DNA of 64,000 bases from Micrasema longulum (GCA_022494885.1 JAGVSM010004290.1:62001-126000), one strand, 5' to 3'. Shown: positions 13,201-23,609, numbered from the stretch's first letter. Made by a program: numbers and translations. Notes: generated by a model from the sequence alone, not told the origin.

Positions 13201-16200
13201 TAAAAAATTTTAAAACAACTATTTACAAAATTAATAAATAATTATTATGTAATTGGGAATTTTGGTGGTTTATTTAAGCCAAAAAAAATGTTGTATTATA
13301 AATTATAAAATTATGTATTATATTATAAATTATAAAATTATGTATTATATTATCTTCACTATGATTTTTTAATGTTTTCAAAATCACCACTGACACTTAA
13401 AAGTTACACCGCCCACGACATTTCAAGTTCTGGTCGGTAAGTGATCAAAACACACATCTGTACGGGAAACATAACTGACAAGAAACAAAAAAAAACTTTT
13501 TTTTAACTATCATTTATTGTACGAACTGCTGACTTGCAGGCATTCTACGCATCATTTTACTTGATCGAATTAGTTTGTAGAAAGGACAGTTTGTTTTTTT
13601 TTCTGACATTTAAAAGCTAAACCCCGTACGATTTGATGATATTCATTTATTTAGTTTATTTAATTTTTTTTTTAAACATTTACGTAAATACTTTCTCACA
13701 ATGTAATTTATTAAAAATAAGATTTTTATTAAACACAAAAAAGTTACGTAACTGGACGCAATTTTTAGTAATTCACACTCGAGGATTTTTGTCTGAAAAA
13801 ATAACTATTGAATTATGCCAAAATAATGCTATATATGCCCCCTTTTGCGGTCAAATGAAGTGTAGAAGTGTAATTAAAATTATTTTAAAAAACGTTCACG
13901 TGTTTATCCAGGGACGCTGGAGGTTAGTGCTAAAAGTACTTCACTCTTGGATTTTTACTATCCCGTAGACTGAATGGTCAATATTTGCAGGTCATCGGGC
14001 CGCGGGGTGAAGTACAAGTCGTGCGCCACACTGGAGATGGGGGCCCACGAGCCCAGCCCCGCTCGGGTGGAGCCCATCACCACCCTGGCTGCGTCCCCCG
14101 CCGTCACCAGCGTGACCTCGGCCACTCCGCAGCCCATCATCACCTCCTCCCACTACAGCGGCCTCAACATCCTGCCCGCCATGATCCCGCGCTCCGACAT
14201 TAAGGTAACAACTATTATTACCATCAACATATCTCACAACGGGTCAATCAATGGTTAAACCTTGCGTCCTTAACTAACAAAACCACGCAAGTATTTTTGT
14301 TATTTTTTACAGGAAGATGAAAAAACAGCTTATTTTATTAAAAGCATGAAATGTTTATCCTTAAACTCTGTCGCTTATTCAAATCTCTTGTTTAATTCCT
14401 CTTTGACCAGCATTTGAATACGAAAATGTCACATACTACGAATACCGATAAAAACATGTGAAATGGATTTAGAAAAATTAGTCGTATTTTCAAAATCAAT
14501 ATGGATATTGTGGAGAAATGTGTCATACATAATTTAAAAAATAAAATTTATTATACAAATAAAAGATGAGTGATAATTTATTTAACCCACAAATTTGGAA
14601 TATCCAGTGACCGGTTTCACTGGACATCTTCGAGACTGGTATCCTTTATTAAGAAATTCATATAAATTTAAACAATTAAAAATATATATAACTTAAAACT
14701 CATTATTTTTTTATTTTTTTTTTAAAAAAACCTTTATTTTAGCATAAATAAACAATACATTCAGTAGAAAAATGAAACACTTAAGGTTGAACTTGCCAAA
14801 AAAGAGTCTAGCTCTTGTGTTTGGTAAGTTTACAAAATAACATAAAAATAAAACATAAAAATGCAAAACAAAAAAATAAAATAAATAAAAAATTAAACAA
14901 TTTTAAAAATTGAGAAAATATAACACTAAAAAAAATAAAATATATATATATATATATATAAAAAATTATATTAAATAAAAACACAAAATTTGTAAACACG
15001 GGCACATATTAAACATACATCTCTTTTTTTAAAATACAGTTAATGTTAATGTCAAGATGTCAACTCATAAGTTAACGCGAAACACTTAGTTAATGATCCT
15101 TAAGACAAAAATAATTTTTAAATTTGTTGCACAGGGAACACAGGGAAAACATTTTTTAAAAAGGGAATAAGGGCTTATAACTCATAACTTCTGAAATTTT
15201 CTGGTTTTCTTTAGAAAGCCCGCCTGCTATTGGTTCCACACATATCCATTATGATTAGGGAACATCCAATAAGAGTTAAAAATCCCCCATATGAAAATAT
15301 TGTTTTTGGTCGCAAATAATGTCAAAAATACCATATAAATTTAAAGCTAATTTTAACGATTCTAATTTACTGTCAATGGTTTCATTTATAATTTTTGGGT
15401 TTGAAAATGAGCATATACAAAACGGCTCGCAGTTGGCATCACATTAATTTAACATGCGTTATAATCGACTGCGCTTCTAATAACATTGCATGCAAATTGG
15501 GGCCAAAGTGTCATTCGTGCCGTTTTTCCCACAAGATGCAAAACGTCTCGTTTTTGGGTAATTTAACATATGCATATTTTAAACCCTTGTACAAAATTTA
15601 TCCGAAATCGCATGAAAAAATATCAATACCGTTTACCATCGTAATTTTTTGCTTATTTAGAAATAAAAATAATTAAAAAAGTGAAATGACCCCATTGTAA
15701 ATTGGCGGGGTAATGCACGCCGACCGACTATATAAGTTATATTATGCTTCAGACAACACTAAAAAATAATAGTTCTTTTTTGAATTATTTCTTATAATAT
15801 TTAAAGTTTTCTGTTTAGTCACTTTCCTACAAAATATTTATGGTTTATTTCAGAAGTCTCTAGATGAGAACGGCAACTCGGTGCAAACTGTCAACGCTTC
15901 CCACTCTTCCTCCGGCCAACACTCCAAGAAACCTAAACGCAAGCAGAAAAAGAACGAAACAGAAACTCTATCTGACATGATCGATGGCTACCGGGGGTGC
16001 GATCACCTCGATGTCATTCTCAAGTTCATAGAGTCCAATACTCCCGACAGTGGCAAGCATAAGGGCCACCACCGACCGACGCCGTCCAAGGGGAGGGACG
16101 ACAAGAAGAGGTCCACAGAGCGGAGGACTAAAGATACCAAAATGGACAAGCTCAAGAAATCCAACTCAATGGAGGAATTGTCGCGGAGCAAGTTGGATGA

Positions 16201-19042
16201 TCTCACTTCTTCTTCTAAAGACAGTTTGAGTCTGAGAAAAAGCAAAAAACAGTCCACTTTTGATCAATCAGAACATCAGGACAAACGAAGCGATCGTCGG
16301 TCTTGGGGAAATGACGGATCCGATTCCTATTATTCTCACGATACCAACATGAACGATAGTTTCTCCGGCGAAATGTCCAACAGTTCCTCCGCTCAATCCT
16401 CGGTTTCGGGACAGACCATCAAACCCAAGAAGCTAAAAATGACAAAAGACGACACGGAAAATGCGGATCCGGTTGTGGAATTAGTTCCCGAGGCCTCCGA
16501 CTTCCAAACTGTAACTAATAAAAAGAAAATAAGAAAGAGACACAGTCCGTGTGACGAGAGTCGCGGGCGAGCCGGGAACTCCTACAGCAGCCACTACGGA
16601 GGCAAACACGGAGGACGTTTCAACGCTAGTTTTAATTTAAACGATCGGGACGCTATTTACAAAAGGAGATCCGGGTCCGTGGAGAGGAGGCACACTTCGG
16701 CGTCGTCTCCTCCTTCCGACAAGAGCAACGACTCCAACGACGACCTGGACTCGGTGCACTCGCTGCCGGGCGAGCGGCTGCAGGCGTCGTACGCCGACAT
16801 GGCGCGCGCCGCCGTCCTGGCGCGCCCCCCTCCGCCCGCCTCCCCGCCGCCGCCCGCCCCACCCGCTCCCGTTCAGCGCCACCGCAACTTCCCCGACCTG
16901 ATCGAGTCCTGCAACTACTACTCCAACGACCGGCTGGACGTGTCTACGGAAAACACTAAAAACTTGATACTTAAGGATGGCCAGGTGGACACCGACAGAA
17001 ATAAGATTAAAAGCAATATTGCGGACGCGGGCACCCAGGTGGAGCACAGCCCCCCGCACCCCATCTATAATCACGAGCAATACCCTGCCCTCGAGCCCCG
17101 GGCCCAAAGACTCTCCGATAAAAATAATGTTAAGAATAAGCTAGAAAGCAAACTGAATAATAGCGTCGGTAAAAATATTCACCAAATTCCCTCTAAGGGA
17201 GATAAAAACATTACTTCTAAGTGTGATTCTGTCAAGTCTTGCGAGGACGACGATTACCAAACTCAGATAGAGAACGGAACGTCGGACGACATGGACAGGT
17301 GCTTGGACCACTATGTGGCCTTCGTTAAGCACAGCGCCACCAATAACCTGCCACACCTCGACGGAGACGACATCACCTTCCTCCCGGGAAAGTTAGACAA
17401 TTTCATTAGCAAACCGCCCGACGTGGTTCTTCCGCTGGCCGACATGAACCAGTCCGCCGACAATCGCCCGGCGGTCATCATTCTGAACGAAGAGCCGAAG
17501 GTGTCTTCGGAAAACATTCACAACATAGACGGAATCACTTTTGGATTCGACATCAACGAGCAGTTACTTAACGGCGACGCCAGTTCCGAGTCCAGCAGCG
17601 TGGAGGGCGGGGGGGACAAGGGGGCTCAGGGGAGGGAGCCGGGAGAGTCCATCAAGGTCGGGGACACCCGGCAGTTGAGGTTTGTAGCCCCCGCTCCGTC
17701 CGCCAAGGACTCCTACAACCTGGACAAGATTGTGCACTATGTTGGGACTGGTAAGTTGATATCAATATACATTCTGCAGCTTAAACTGCAAATCGAAAGT
17801 TGGAAAAATTCCGTGTTCAACCTTAGTCTTGTCTTATTGTGGTTTTTACAATCCACTTTCTGATCTTTGTACATTGAATTGTGCCCACATAGAAAGGCGT
17901 ATGCCACCCAGAGAAAAAATAATCAAATAAATGGTATTTATAGCAACGAGGTACCATCGCCAGAGAAAAAATAATCAAATAAATGGTATTTATAGCAACG
18001 AGGTACCATCGACAATCATTGAATATTGTGAAATAAGCATTGTTTTATTTTTTTTTTTAAAACAGTAAAATGGACTTAATAGAGCTTTGCCTAAAAGTTT
18101 TTGTTGAATTACTATTAAATAATTATTATTTTTTAAACGCGTATACTCTTCTTTTTCATTCCCTTCCCGCACCTAATGGTGCATAGGGCACTGCATTGGG
18201 GTACACCAGTCGCAGCTTATCTTGATCATATTTGTTACGTGAAGGAAAGATGATCAGTCTTACGCCTCAGGTGCCAGTCTAGGGACTGAAATATTCTTGC
18301 GTTAAAACACCATTTTTAATAAATGTTTTGCATCCACCATGTCAGGAATCGAACTCGAGACCCCCCCGCGTGGCAGGCAAACGTGCTGACGACCACGGCC
18401 TCGTGGGGCCGACATTACCCTTCTTCGTGGTCATAGTTCAATTGTAGTCAGCTTTACTTTACGGGTTACCCATCATGTAATGTAGACTGTGAATCTCGGG
18501 AAGAATTACACAACAAACCTGTCTTATACTACTAATTAATATATAGCTGCTACTCTACTGATATGTGCTAAAGCTGTATTTGTTTATTTATTTATTTAAA
18601 ACTTTAAGTACAAAGAATAAGTACTTTAGCAGACTTATTGCTAAAAACAATATCTTCCAGCCATCCAAAATTATATTAACAGGCCAGAAGTCATTACAGT
18701 GGTGAAATTTTCGTAGTGTCTGCTTTAATTTCTTGTTGTAATTTTAAAGTTGATTCGAGGGTGCACAAGTGCATACTAGTATTATGTATGTTTATAAAAT
18801 TAGTGAAAATATTTTATTTGAACCGTTTTAGTAAATTGTGCATAGTTTGCAATAAATACAGCAAATTTTATTAGAAATATGTATGATTTTCTTTTATCAT
18901 AAGTTTATCTTGTTGGTTTGTGACATTTATGGGGTTTTTTTTTGTCTAAATAAATAAACATTGCATTTTGTGTGTTCCAGCTTGGGAGGACATCATCAAG
19001 TCTCCGGAAGGAAAGGTCCGCTACTTCGGCGAGCAGCAGTAG
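4093..19042 (+). CDS. Uncharacterised Ser/Lys-rich protein, 3' six exons (partial)
   Basis: Join of 4093-4203, 9930-10139, 12896-13095, 13991-14204, 15854-17750 and 18981-19042: 2694 nt, 897 codons plus stop. Each intron has GT/AG ends and all phases (0,0,2,0,1) agree. I do not recognise the family. In order: a charged helix-like start (about residues 1-50, LDEGQLRALLDEAVTYKRPK), an Arg/Ala/Gly-rich exon, a compact segment SFLEDVGGREYIATVCCVNP, then a long polar region. The last contains LSDMIDGYRGCDHLDVILKF near residue 285, many Lys/Ser/Asp residues and a Pro-rich block near 565-585. The C-terminus, LDKIVHYVGTAWEDIIKSPE through EQQ, looks folded and crosses the last splice. No signal peptide or membrane segment is seen. 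The N-terminus is missing. Confidence 0.85.
4378..4520 (+). repeat. Interspersed repeat C copy
   Basis: Carries the family marks GTGTGTAAAGTGGCCACTT, CCAATGACAGGTCA, CCTGTAAATGCCTAGACTTC and CATATTCCCTT, shared with 9535-9720, 43240-43450, 45590-45945, 52980-53080 and 60685-60870. Non-coding, class unknown. Confidence 0.6.
4800..5760 (-). mobile_element. Non-LTR retrotransposon 3' end, degenerate
   Basis: The minus strand at 5394-5636 encodes about 80 residues like the end of a jockey/CR1-type RT (LSERRTINDLIVLYKIVNSL). Upstream broken frames near 5700 (YNIENIQHKYLRY) continue it. The AT-rich stretch 4800-5380 on the 3' side, with GCCCAAAAGGCAT, is typical of its 3' UTR. No intact RT remains. 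Confidence 0.6.
6110..6790 (+). mobile_element. Non-LTR retrotransposon, RT C-terminus and 3' UTR
   Basis: An open frame (6170-6595, extending upstream without a start to about 6110) reads LNKLERLQNTCIRYIFGL, then a region with RLWNHLPSTI and ending SRLKKHLLPLP. This is the hallmark end of CR1/jockey-type reverse transcriptases. It is 5'-truncated, as usual for LINE insertions, but its frame is still clean over 140 codons, so it is one of the younger pieces here. A pyrimidine-rich 3' UTR follows. Confidence 0.75.
6890..7300 (-). mobile_element. Jockey-like element 3' end
   Basis: Shares with 35045-35350 the 3' block GTGACCTCACTGGG...GAGG(T/A)CACTTAACAA and, on the minus strand, a frame ending KKWIVEL. 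It is 5'-truncated and adjoins an RTE fragment at about 7300. Confidence 0.6.
7305..7500 (-). mobile_element. RTE-type LINE C-terminal fragment
   Basis: The minus strand reads a frame with RWTDQIKEATGLKFDVSVRR, EWNRLI and DHDPQ near its end. This is the typical tail of RTE-like endonuclease/RT proteins. It is truncated on both sides. Confidence 0.65.
8090..8150 (+). repeat. GAAACCGGTC motif element (hammerhead-like family 2)
   Basis: GAAACCGGTCGG at 8117-8128 is preceded by a short stem-like TGGCTTGGCAAAGAAACAGC block, as in the copies at 29646, 30030 and 52853. The palindrome ACCGGT would be the shared stem III of a dimeric hammerhead, but the CUGANGA core is not intact. Confidence 0.35.
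8170..8515 (-). mobile_element. LINE C-terminal fragment
   Basis: A minus-strand frame of about 109 codons contains KKIEASEMWCYRRILKISRV, then KRKLEYFGRAKN and LKNLRGWF. These are the stereotyped last 100 residues of a common insect endonuclease-RT LINE. Only the 3' end is present. Confidence 0.7.
8690..9170 (+). mobile_element. Jockey/CR1-like RT fragment, degenerate
   Basis: Frames resemble the RT tail around a conserved YGIIGWGGS (about 8808-8834). It is interrupted by frameshifts and stops and followed by AT-rich DNA. Confidence 0.5.
9490..9720 (+). repeat. Interspersed repeat C copy, long form
   Basis: Matches 43240-43450 over most of its length, including GATGCTCAAACATAGGCA, TTACACAGT, the ATGACAGGTCATAAGCC block and the later GGGGTGAAATCCAGT and CAAACATTTG parts. 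Confidence 0.6.
9930..10139 (+). CDS. Gene 1, CpG-saturated Arg/Ala/Gly exon
   Basis: Bounded by CATTTCCAG and GTACGC, phase 0 both ends, 70 codons. It starts ELLHKVEQDSEEDAFARG, then runs through an Arg/Ala/Gly-rich block and ends GGSLPANVDQ. The middle is nearly pure G and C with long CGCGCG tracts, in sharp contrast to the surrounding AT-rich intron. Both flanking ends read like ordinary conserved protein, so the GC block is probably a disordered insert. Confidence 0.8.
10390..10740 (+). mobile_element. Non-LTR element 3' end (first unit)
   Basis: A frame at 10390-10602 ends SANKHASLFFNNKLSSFKRS, like a LINE RT C-terminus, followed by a 3' UTR with GCCCATAGGGCG and an AAATAAATAAAA tail. 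Its end is copied in the tandem duplication that follows, and a reverse copy is at 11690-11860. Confidence 0.55.
10571..11061 (+). repeat. Tandem duplication, 248-bp unit x2
   Basis: TCAAACGATC occurs at 10571 and again at 10819. The two units align end to end with a constant 248-base offset through TTGGATTCT(G/A)CGG, with only scattered substitutions. The unit comprises a LINE 3' tail plus about 70 bases of flanking DNA. Confidence 0.85.
11690..11860 (-). mobile_element. Non-LTR element 3' tail, reverse copy
   Basis: The reverse complement matches the AACACCTCTCTCCCGCTTCC and GCCCAATGG-type 3' UTR of the element at 10390-10740. Confidence 0.5.
12650..12835 (-). mobile_element. tRNA-derived SINE, family B
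   Basis: Minus-strand head GAACCTCGCGGTGTAGTGG, a partly duplicated tRNA-like region, then GACATGGTTGACATGAAAT and an AGCCCCTGGACTGGCACCT body. It ends 60 bases before the acceptor of gene 1's third exon. Confidence 0.65.
12896..13095 (+). CDS. Gene 1, third exon in window
   Basis: Acceptor TTGCAG, donor GTAACA. Enters in phase 0 and leaves with two bases of a codon. It encodes HNFGVSEGRHSFLEDVGG and REYIATVCCVNPLPL, the most globular-looking part of the N-terminal half, then a region with ALSPPER, a possible proline-directed phosphorylation site. Confidence 0.85.
13096..13990. other. Intron, nothing notable
   Basis: AT-rich intron with a short duplicated block at about 13286-13350 (TTATAAATTATAAAATTATG twice) and no coding signal. 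Confidence 0.6.
13991..14204 (+). CDS. Gene 1, fourth exon in window
   Basis: Acceptor ATTTGCAG, donor GTAACA. Completes an Arg codon with the previous exon and ends in phase 0 (about 71 codons). Contains VKYKSCATLEMGAHEP, a Thr/Ala/Ser-rich stretch and NILPAMIPRSDIK. Confidence 0.85.
14425..14530 (+). repeat. Interspersed repeat E copy
   Basis: Matches 24598-24712: ACATACTACGAATA, ATGTGAAATGGATTT, AAATCAATATGGATAT, TGGAGAAA and CATACATAA appear in the same order and spacing. Confidence 0.6.
14590..14660 (-). repeat. GAAACCGGTC motif element (hammerhead-like)
   Basis: The minus strand reads CTCGAAGATGTCCAGTGAAA followed by CCGGTCACTGG. GAAACCGGTC (14609-14618) is flanked by CCAGTG and CACTGG, which are complementary. 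The arrangement resembles the family at 29646/30030 but with a near-CUGANGA segment (TCGAAGA). Confidence 0.4.
14700..15060 (-). repeat. A-rich LINE-like 3' tail with (TA)10
   Basis: T-rich block, AAAAAAACCTTTATTTTAGC and a long A-rich stretch with a (TA)10 run at 14941-14960. It looks like the 3' UTR of a minus-strand non-LTR element, but no protein remnant confirms this. Confidence 0.35.
15061..15853. other. Intron, no feature
   Basis: AT-rich intron sequence. A 93-codon frame at 15395-15676 has no family resemblance and no splice support. Confidence 0.5.
15854..17750 (+). CDS. Gene 1, large 1.9-kb exon
   Basis: Acceptor TTTATTTCAG, donor GTAAGT. Phase 0 in, phase 1 out, 632 codons. It begins KSLDENGNSVQTV, then a Lys-rich segment KKPKRKQKKNE (possible nuclear localisation signal). 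Next come LSDMIDGYRGCDHLDVILKF, long Ser/Lys/Asp-rich disorder, a Pro run around 16826-16870 and NFPDLIESCNYYSNDRLDVS. Later are an acidic segment (CEDDDYQTQIENGTSDDMDR) and DITFLPGKLDNF, ending SYNLDKIVHYVGT. Base composition is balanced, unlike the flanking introns. Reading past the donor gives an artefactual extension to 17863. Confidence 0.9.
17909..18011 (+). repeat. Tandem duplication, 52-bp unit x2
   Basis: CAGAGAAAAAATAATCAAAT starts at 17909 and again at 17961, and the copies are identical through GAGGTACCATCG. It lies about 160 bases inside the last intron of gene 1. Confidence 0.85.
18157..18413 (-). mobile_element. tRNA-derived SINE, family B (full-length-like)
   Basis: Minus strand: GTCGGCCCCACGAGGCCGTG head, tRNA B box near GAGTTCGATTCC, body with CCTAGACTGGCACCTGAGGC, and the family end GCAGTGCCCTATGCACCATT. 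The same end occurs at 51145 and 60010. Confidence 0.7.
18660..18735 (-). mobile_element. SINE family A fragment
   Basis: AACAGGCCAGAAGTCATTAC followed by AGTGGTGAA matches the 3' body of SINE A. The tRNA-like head is missing. Confidence 0.5.
18981..19042 (+). CDS. Gene 1, last exon
   Basis: Acceptor GTGTTCCAG. Completes an Ala codon and encodes WEDIIKSPEGKVRYFGEQQ, then TAG (19040-19042). The splice falls inside the C-terminal module that starts LDKIVHYVGT in the previous exon. Confidence 0.9.
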
Positions 19043-22000
19043 ACCAAAGTGGAACATGTTATATAAGTGTGATAAAAATATATTACTTATTTAATAACTC
19101 CAGTGTGCTTCAAAAGTGCGCGTCTAAACTAAATATTATCGCGGACGATTTCAGTCAGTTTATTAGTGTTTTATTATCCGTTACGTAGATAGGGAATTGG
19201 CATTTCAAATTATGCTCCATAATGTTATATAACTCGGGGTCTGCGTGCCGCGATCGTTCAGTCGGGTTAGCCAAATTGTTCTCCCATTTTGTTCATAATA
19301 ATATGACGTTTTCATTAGTCGGAATCCATTATCGAGCGCATAATACGAATGGCTAATCTGGCAAATATTAAACCCTAAAAGAGTTAGTGATTCTACGAGA
19401 ATTATGAACGTGTATGTAATGAAAATTAAAAACATTTAAAAGCTGAAGGAACCTCCTGAAGGGCTCCGACCCGATAATCTATATTTCATTTTTATTGTTA
19501 TCGATTTTTTATTCGAGTTTCATATTATTTTCCGCTCTGTTGTTGAGTTTTGTTTGTTGTTATTATATTTTGATGCAATATTACGCTAAAACCACCCAAT
19601 GTACAGTTTTGTTTTATCATTCGGAGAGGGAATGAACCGACGCCGCGACAGCGGCAGTCGGAGCGCGGGATCTCCGTCGAGAGGATCACCCGTTTGCGCA
19701 TTTCATTGAACTCCAACGAATGTGTATAGTTAGTCTCCGTGTAAAGTGGAGGGCGGAGGATACGCCGAGTATCCCGATCTGGCCGCTTGTCTGTATATAC
19801 TAGGTTAACCGAGAGATATTTCCTATTTTCATTAGCGGGACATTGCCGCTGCGACGGTTGCGTATATATTCTTGTATCGACAATAATATGAGACGTATAT
19901 ATTTATGTAAATGATTACAAATACTACGATTTATTTATGAAACGAAAAAAGAATAAACGAGAGTGTATACCAAAAAATGTGACAATTTAGAAGAGAAAAA
20001 ATGAAAACAATGTTTTTTAAAAGTGTTCGCGACTGTGACAAAATTACGTGAAGCAGTTACGTTAAGGAATGCGTATGTTGTAGTGCTACGTGTAATGCTC
20101 CCGCGCGAGTGTGCCGCACACGCTCCCCTCCGAGCGTACCGTTCACGCCCCTGCGCGAGTGCTGCGTGCACACTCCCGCCCGAGTCTAGTGTTTCCCGCG
20201 CGAGCCGACTACGTTACAACGTGACGTCCCCACCTGAACCGACTCATCACGCAATATAATATGCAAATGTACTATATGTATTATATATTATATAACTAAA
20301 TATTTATTCTTATATATATCAAGCTCATTTCTCTCAGTGCAGAAGTGACGCGTTGATTGTTGATCCCCGGACGGAGCAACCGTAGCCGATCGGTCAAACC
20401 GAACATTACTTAACTCCAATGTCAAGATAAATACTTGAAAAAAATAATAATAAATAATTTAAAAAAAAACAAAAAGAGTAAAAGCTTGATTAATGTGTGC
20501 GCTGTTTTATTATTTCATTGAAGTTATCAGTAAACTGATCCGATGAATCGGAAGCCAGCGCTGCGCGCCTAATTCATTTTGTTGATTAATTTATTTTTTT
20601 TGGCTGATTTGCTTGGAGTTGCTTGCGAAAAATAAACATTACAGCCTTTGATCTTTCTCCTAGCGCACTCGCTGACTCGTCATACTCGATACTATAGCAA
20701 TGTTACCATTATACTGCCATACAGCGACACTTTTGTGTCTAAACATTAAATCAAATTTTTAAAAACTATATTAGAATGGCATTTATAGTAAAAAAATTAT
20801 GTCAGTCTGTCTCGACAGATGACGCATTTAGTGAAAGAATGAAATAATCATTTAAAAAAATATATGGATATTTTACATTGACCTTTTAGATAATTTTTTC
20901 AAATTATCTCAATTATTTAAAAGTTGATAATTATGAAGTTCCGCATTGTGGCGATGGTGACATATGAATATCTAGAGTGCGCGTATGAACTTGGCTAAAA
21001 ATATATCCGCTTTGCTACATATTTTAAGAGATTCCTAAACGCGGTGTAGTCTGTAAGGTTTAAAATATTTTTAGCAAAAGACAAGCGATATCAGGATATA
21101 ACAGGGTTAACTGGCTACTCTTTTTACTTTTTATTTCAACCATTTTTAATTGAAATCATGAATTACGATGCTTTATTTATACTATTTTCATGCCTATGTA
21201 TTTATGTAATCGATGTAATACAAACTCTCCAAATTGTCACCGAGAAGCTTTTCAGAAGTTGTCCAACATCGTTCACTCCGGCTTCTCGAGCGGCAGTGCC
21301 GGAGAGACGAGGCCGCTTAGCGGAATTTCAGATCGGATCGTGGGAAGAATATCTCTAACATAATATGATATTCTCACCGGGGCCTCGCCTCTCCGGTGCG
21401 GAGGTTCGTACTACTCCGAGAGTGGAACGCTACCGATCAGAATAATAATGTATGTTTTAATGTAATAATAATTTAAGTGGATGACTAATTGTTCTAAGTA
21501 AAATGTAACAATACGTTGCCAGATGCATTTGGAATGTCCGCTCCACCAAGTCCCGATTAACAAATGAACCTTGTAAATATAGTATATATTTATGTTGTTG
21601 AGTTAATACGCAAACAGAGGGTTTCTCCTTTCTTCAGTACGTATTTATATTGCGAAGCTTTCGGTGCGGAACTGCAATAGCGATATTGCCGTGTGAGTGG
21701 AACGTGTCGATTATTCTTCTTTTCCAACGCCGAGCCTAAAAGTAATATTTATTGAAGCGGCGTTAGTTTGCTCGCACACTCGTGTATTATCGGACCGTAA
21801 CGGAATCGTGTTTTACCTATTTTCAATTAAACAATCGGAAATAACGGAAGCCGCGATGTTGATTTCACTAGTTTAACTGACCGTGTACAGACCGCTGGAG
21901 TTTCCGTTCTTCCGAGCCCTCGTTGTAGGGAGGAGAGACTGTTTTAGTTTTTGCATCTGAAAATCGTAAGAATAAATTTGTTGAACTTAATTGTAAGTAA

Positions 22001-23010
22001 ATTTTGTATCACTCGTGTAATTGACATTTCAAAACTGTGTTTTTTCCTGTGATTGAACTCTGAACTCCTCCGGAACGACCCTGTCTGCCCGCTCCCGCCC
22101 CCCTCATCGGCCACCCGTGTTGTTGATCCGCGGCGGGCGTTCCCTCCACCGAGGCGGGCCCGGTAGAACCGCCCGTACCGTCGGCCAGTTCCGGGGGCGT
22201 TCGGGTCTAGAGAGTCTGTAAGTATTGTAGAGAAAGAAATGCGAATCAGCCTCTTGTAAATACTCGCCAGGGCTGATAGTTTGTATAGAGATATAGTATT
22301 TATGGACGGAGAGCGAACATCGGGAGTGCGGTCGTTCTATTTATTATTTTTGTTTTCCAAAGACGGCAGTGGGCAGTCTTAGCCTCCTCTCGCTGACTGA
22401 TCCGAATTCTGAATTTCAACTCCCCGAATACTATATCCGAAGCTGTGTTCATTTTGGGTAAATCCTCTCTCATCGTTGTTACTCTCCATTATTAATAATA
22501 AACTCGATACAATTTACTGTTCCATTTTTAATAGTTCTTTGGAGTGAGAACATAATATCACCGAGTGGTGTTACTTGGATTAGTTACCGGTGCCCGATGT
22601 AACCTCGGTGCAATATTTAGTATTCTGTTTCATTCCAAATTAATTTTCTAATTTAGTAAAATTTCCATAAAACAATTCAGGCAAACAGTAATTTCCAATC
22701 GAATTAATTAAGAGGTACGAAAATTTTATATGGACTTGATTAATTTACTTTCCGTTTCATCTGAGCACGGTGGATTCACCTTCGATGCGATGAATCCGTT
22801 TCGTATTGGTATTTGTGCATATCATTAAATGCCCTTTCACATTAGTTATAAACGAAATGTTTAAAAAAAATAAAAAGATTATTTTAATGGATTCTGGATA
22901 TGTTTGTGAAGTCTGCCTTCCCGTGGGAAGTGTGTGGCCGGTTGTTATTGTAAAGCCGGGACGCGGGAAGGCGGAGTGTGGAATTACACCGAGGAATAAA
23001 ACATGATGAA
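19043..23010 (+). other. Probable long 3' UTR of gene 1
   Basis: After the stop, about 3.9 kb has higher complexity and GC than the neighbouring DNA and lacks the repeat families seen elsewhere. It has no spliced coding signal, and the short frames are scattered and unrelated. AATAAA occurs at 19952, 22497 and 22995. Repeat-bearing DNA resumes near 23.3 kb. Interpreting it as one long 3' UTR with alternative ends is inference; a non-coding RNA gene is an alternative. Confidence 0.5.
22995..23000 (+). terminator. Candidate distal polyadenylation signal
   Basis: AATAAA at the downstream edge of the non-repetitive stretch following gene 1. An alternative signal lies at 22497-22502. Confidence 0.35.
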
Positions 23011-23388
23011 GGAAACCTCTGGCGGTTTTTATTTTACTATAATTGCTACAAGGCTGTGCCGAACTCTCCAAACACTCGATGGATGTAAAGGAAATTTTTG
23101 CTTAAGGGAAAAATAAAAAAATATCTAAAAATACACTTTGTTTAGTAAATTATATACGACAGCCATCACCCAATCTCATTACTCCATTTTACAAGAGTTG
23201 GAAGTTATTATCTTCTGTGGAAATAAGAAGAGACCCAAATAGACCATACGCAATAACTACCAAGTTTGCCTAGTAAAAAAAAACTAAGACATGGATAAAA
23301 ATTTATGTTTTACAAACCATTCTTTCATTATCCCATTTTAATGAATAAAATTAAACATATAATACCTTTTTTTAATATTGGCATTTAT

Positions 23389-23609
23389 GCAGAAGTGACA
23401 TAACCCACAGATAGCCATACATAGACTTTTGGAAAGGGTCCATAACATTGCGTTTCATAAATTAGAAGCGATTGAACCCACCTTTTCTATCCATTAATAG
23501 ATGGCACCGCTCACACCATTAGCCTTAAAGAACCTATAGCCACATATGTGGTTAAACTTTAAATTAGATTATTTTAGTTCCAAATGTTTGTAGGTTATGT
23601 CACTTCTGC
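23389..23609. mobile_element. MITE with 20-bp terminal inverted repeats
   Basis: GCAGAAGTGACATAACCCAC (23389-23408) and GTAGGTTATGTCACTTCTGC (23590-23609) are inverse complements with one mismatch, 221 bp overall, no coding capacity. I could not fix the target duplication. The superfamily is unknown. Confidence 0.65.

Noticed and set aside
14941..14960. (TA)10 run as a regulatory TATA region
   Set aside because: A simple microsatellite in an intron with no transcription-start context.
16637..17107. Minus-strand 156-codon frame
   Set aside because: Shadow of the gene 1 large exon, with no splice signals or family resemblance.
15881..17863. 660-codon gene with its own start
   Set aside because: It is the large exon of gene 1. 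The first Met is internal, and the frame after 17750 is intron.
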